6,667 nt of DNA, from NCBI GenBank assembly GCA_030429785.1, contig JAUIEQ010000045.1:1-6667 (forward strand). The letters run 5' to 3'. Origin of the DNA: a bacterium. GTDB taxonomy: Bacteria; Patescibacteriota; Patescibacteriia; S139-126; S139-133. Positions 5,865-6,667 of the stretch are shown here, piece by piece (within the stretch, counting starts at the first letter, position 1; each line of letters starts with the position of its first letter). Made by a program: the position numbers and the translations under genes. The notes under the pieces were generated by a model, which had not been told where the DNA came from, did not search any database, and saw nothing but the letters and a program-made list of their open reading frames with translations.

Positions 5865-6667
5865 ATGCGTATACTGATGATATCAACTGATTCATATGTC
5901 GCTGACCCGAATTCTCGGGTTGCGCAGCGCATGCAGTTGTATGCAGCTGCTGTAACACATCTCACCGTATTTGTGCCGACTACGCAATCAGTTGAACAAT
6001 ATACTCGCAACAATCTTACTGTTATCCCCATACAGTATGTGCATAAGCTTTTTGGCTTGTTTGCGGTATATCGCACGATTCGAGCATGGCTTCAGTCGCA
6101 TCAGGTTGATGTTATGACTGCGCAAGATCCTTTTTTTCTTGGTTTGCTTGCACTGCGGTTACGTAAGCTGCATAGCATTCCAGTTGAGGTGCAAGTCCAT
6201 ACAGATATTTTTTCATCATATTGGCGTCGTGAAGGCTTTCATGCTGTGCTTTTTTATATAGCTAAGTTTGTGTTCAGCAGAGCAAATCAAATACGAGTAG
6301 TGGCGCGTTCTGTAGCAACAAAAAGCATTGCGCAGTGGGCAGTTAAGCCGAGTAGGATATCAGTAATTCCGATTCGACCAGACAGTGAAGTGCGAGAAAC
6401 TCCTGTAGCTACGAATACGTCTGTGTTTACTATTGTGACAGTAGCACGGCTAGAACCCGTCAAAAATATTGCGATGCTGATTCGGGCAGTAGCGCAACTC
6501 AAATCAGCGCAAGATGTAGCAGCTATTATTGTGGGTGATGGTTCGCAGCTGAATGAATTAAAACAGTTATCAACTAGATTGGATGTAGATGATCTTATTA
6601 CTTTTACTGGATGGAGTGATGCTCCGCAGGAATATTTAGCACAAGCTTCAGTGTTTGTATTAACTTC
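5865..6667 (+). CDS. Glycosyltransferase, GT4 family (fourth gene of operon, 3' partial)
   Basis: An ATG one base after the previous TAG opens a frame with no stop to the window edge (267 complete codons). The protein begins MRILMISTDSYVADPNSRVAQR, an N-terminal pattern (ISTD near the first strand, then S.V.QRM) I recall from a Patescibacterial GT4 subgroup. It continues with TAQDPFFLGLLALRL at 85-99, VQVHTDIF at 110-117, and ANQIRVVARSV at 140-150. The donor domain is entered with VARLEPVKN at 193-201 (R195, K200) and VGDGSQL at 223-229. The window stops at VFVLTS, just before the expected EX7E motif; perhaps 100 residues are missing if it has normal family length. No Shine-Dalgarno precedes the ATG (ATTAAATAAAGTTTAGT), so re-initiation after the upstream stop is likely. 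The function is inferred as sugar transfer in the same glycan pathway. Confidence 0.9.
   Translation, partial: MRILMISTDSYVADPNSRVAQRMQLYAAAVTHLTVFVPTTQSVEQYTRNNLTVIPIQYVHKLFGLFAVYRTIRAWLQSHQVDVMTAQDPFFLGLLALRLRKLHSIPVEVQVHTDIFSSYWRREGFHAVLFYIAKFVFSRANQIRVVARSVATKSIAQWAVKPSRISVIPIRPDSEVRETPVATNTSVFTIVTVARLEPVKNIAMLIRAVAQLKSAQDVAAIIVGDGSQLNELKQLSTRLDVDDLITFTGWSDAPQEYLAQASVFVLT

Noticed and set aside
1..6667. UGA recoding (Gly or Trp) as in some Patescibacteria and Mollicutes
   Set aside because: None of the five full or partial reading frames with defined ends needs a TGA readthrough, Trp is always TGG and Gly is GGN. A TGA in frame just before 2436 behaves as a stop.
1..6667. tRNA, rRNA, riboswitch, CRISPR array, insertion sequence or attachment site
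   Set aside because: Almost all bases lie in GT4 or ligase coding sequence, and the three noncoding gaps (52, 80 and 4 bp or less) are accounted for by the terminator, promoters and operon junctions. No direct repeats or transposase motifs were seen.

Overview
The window reads as a stretch of a cell-surface polysaccharide or glycoconjugate locus. It carries the C-terminal end of an O-antigen ligase/polymerase-like (Wzy_C family) membrane protein with a TPR tail, followed by five GT-B fold, family-4-type glycosyltransferases (GT4). One of these is on the minus strand and four are in a tight plus-strand row; the last runs off the window. No RNA genes, insertion sequences or CRISPR repeats were seen. 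Coding density is near total and no gene-free stretch exceeds 81 bp.

Organism: several details suggest a Patescibacteria/CPR bacterium, probably Parcubacteria-like. They are the 'VQN.FVFD..NTYLLFF' segment of the ligase fused to TPRs, GT4 proteins with 'TLQEGD', 'GDYVWE' and 'AQDPFF..LLA...VQVHTD' signatures that I associate from memory with that group, an apparent lack of Shine-Dalgarno sequences, and very short intergenic gaps. This assignment is inference. Stops seen are TAA and TAG, with no in-frame TGA, so there is no sign of UGA recoding. G+C is moderate, roughly 40-50% in the lines I counted.

Layout: (1) 1-1155 (+), the ligase/TPR protein, entering from the left edge. (2) 1179-1203, a perfect 11-bp hairpin with T/A flanks that can terminate both converging genes. 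(3) 1207-2355 (-), a stand-alone GT4. (4) 2356-2435, an 80-bp divergent intergenic region with two well-formed sigma70-like promoters. In each, the -10 hexamer ends exactly 6 nt before an ATG, so both transcripts are predicted to be leaderless. (5) 2436-6667 (+), four GT4 genes separated by +4, -11 and +1 nt, surely one transcription unit; the fifth GT of the window is cut before its EX7E motif.

Working together, the GTs would add sugars one by one from nucleotide-sugar donors onto a membrane-anchored lipid carrier at the cytoplasmic face, and the ligase-like protein would polymerise or transfer the finished glycan outside. Donor and acceptor sugars cannot be read from sequence. The most unusual signal is the pair of mirror-image, near-identical leaderless promoters. 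I found no clearly unprecedented protein system here.
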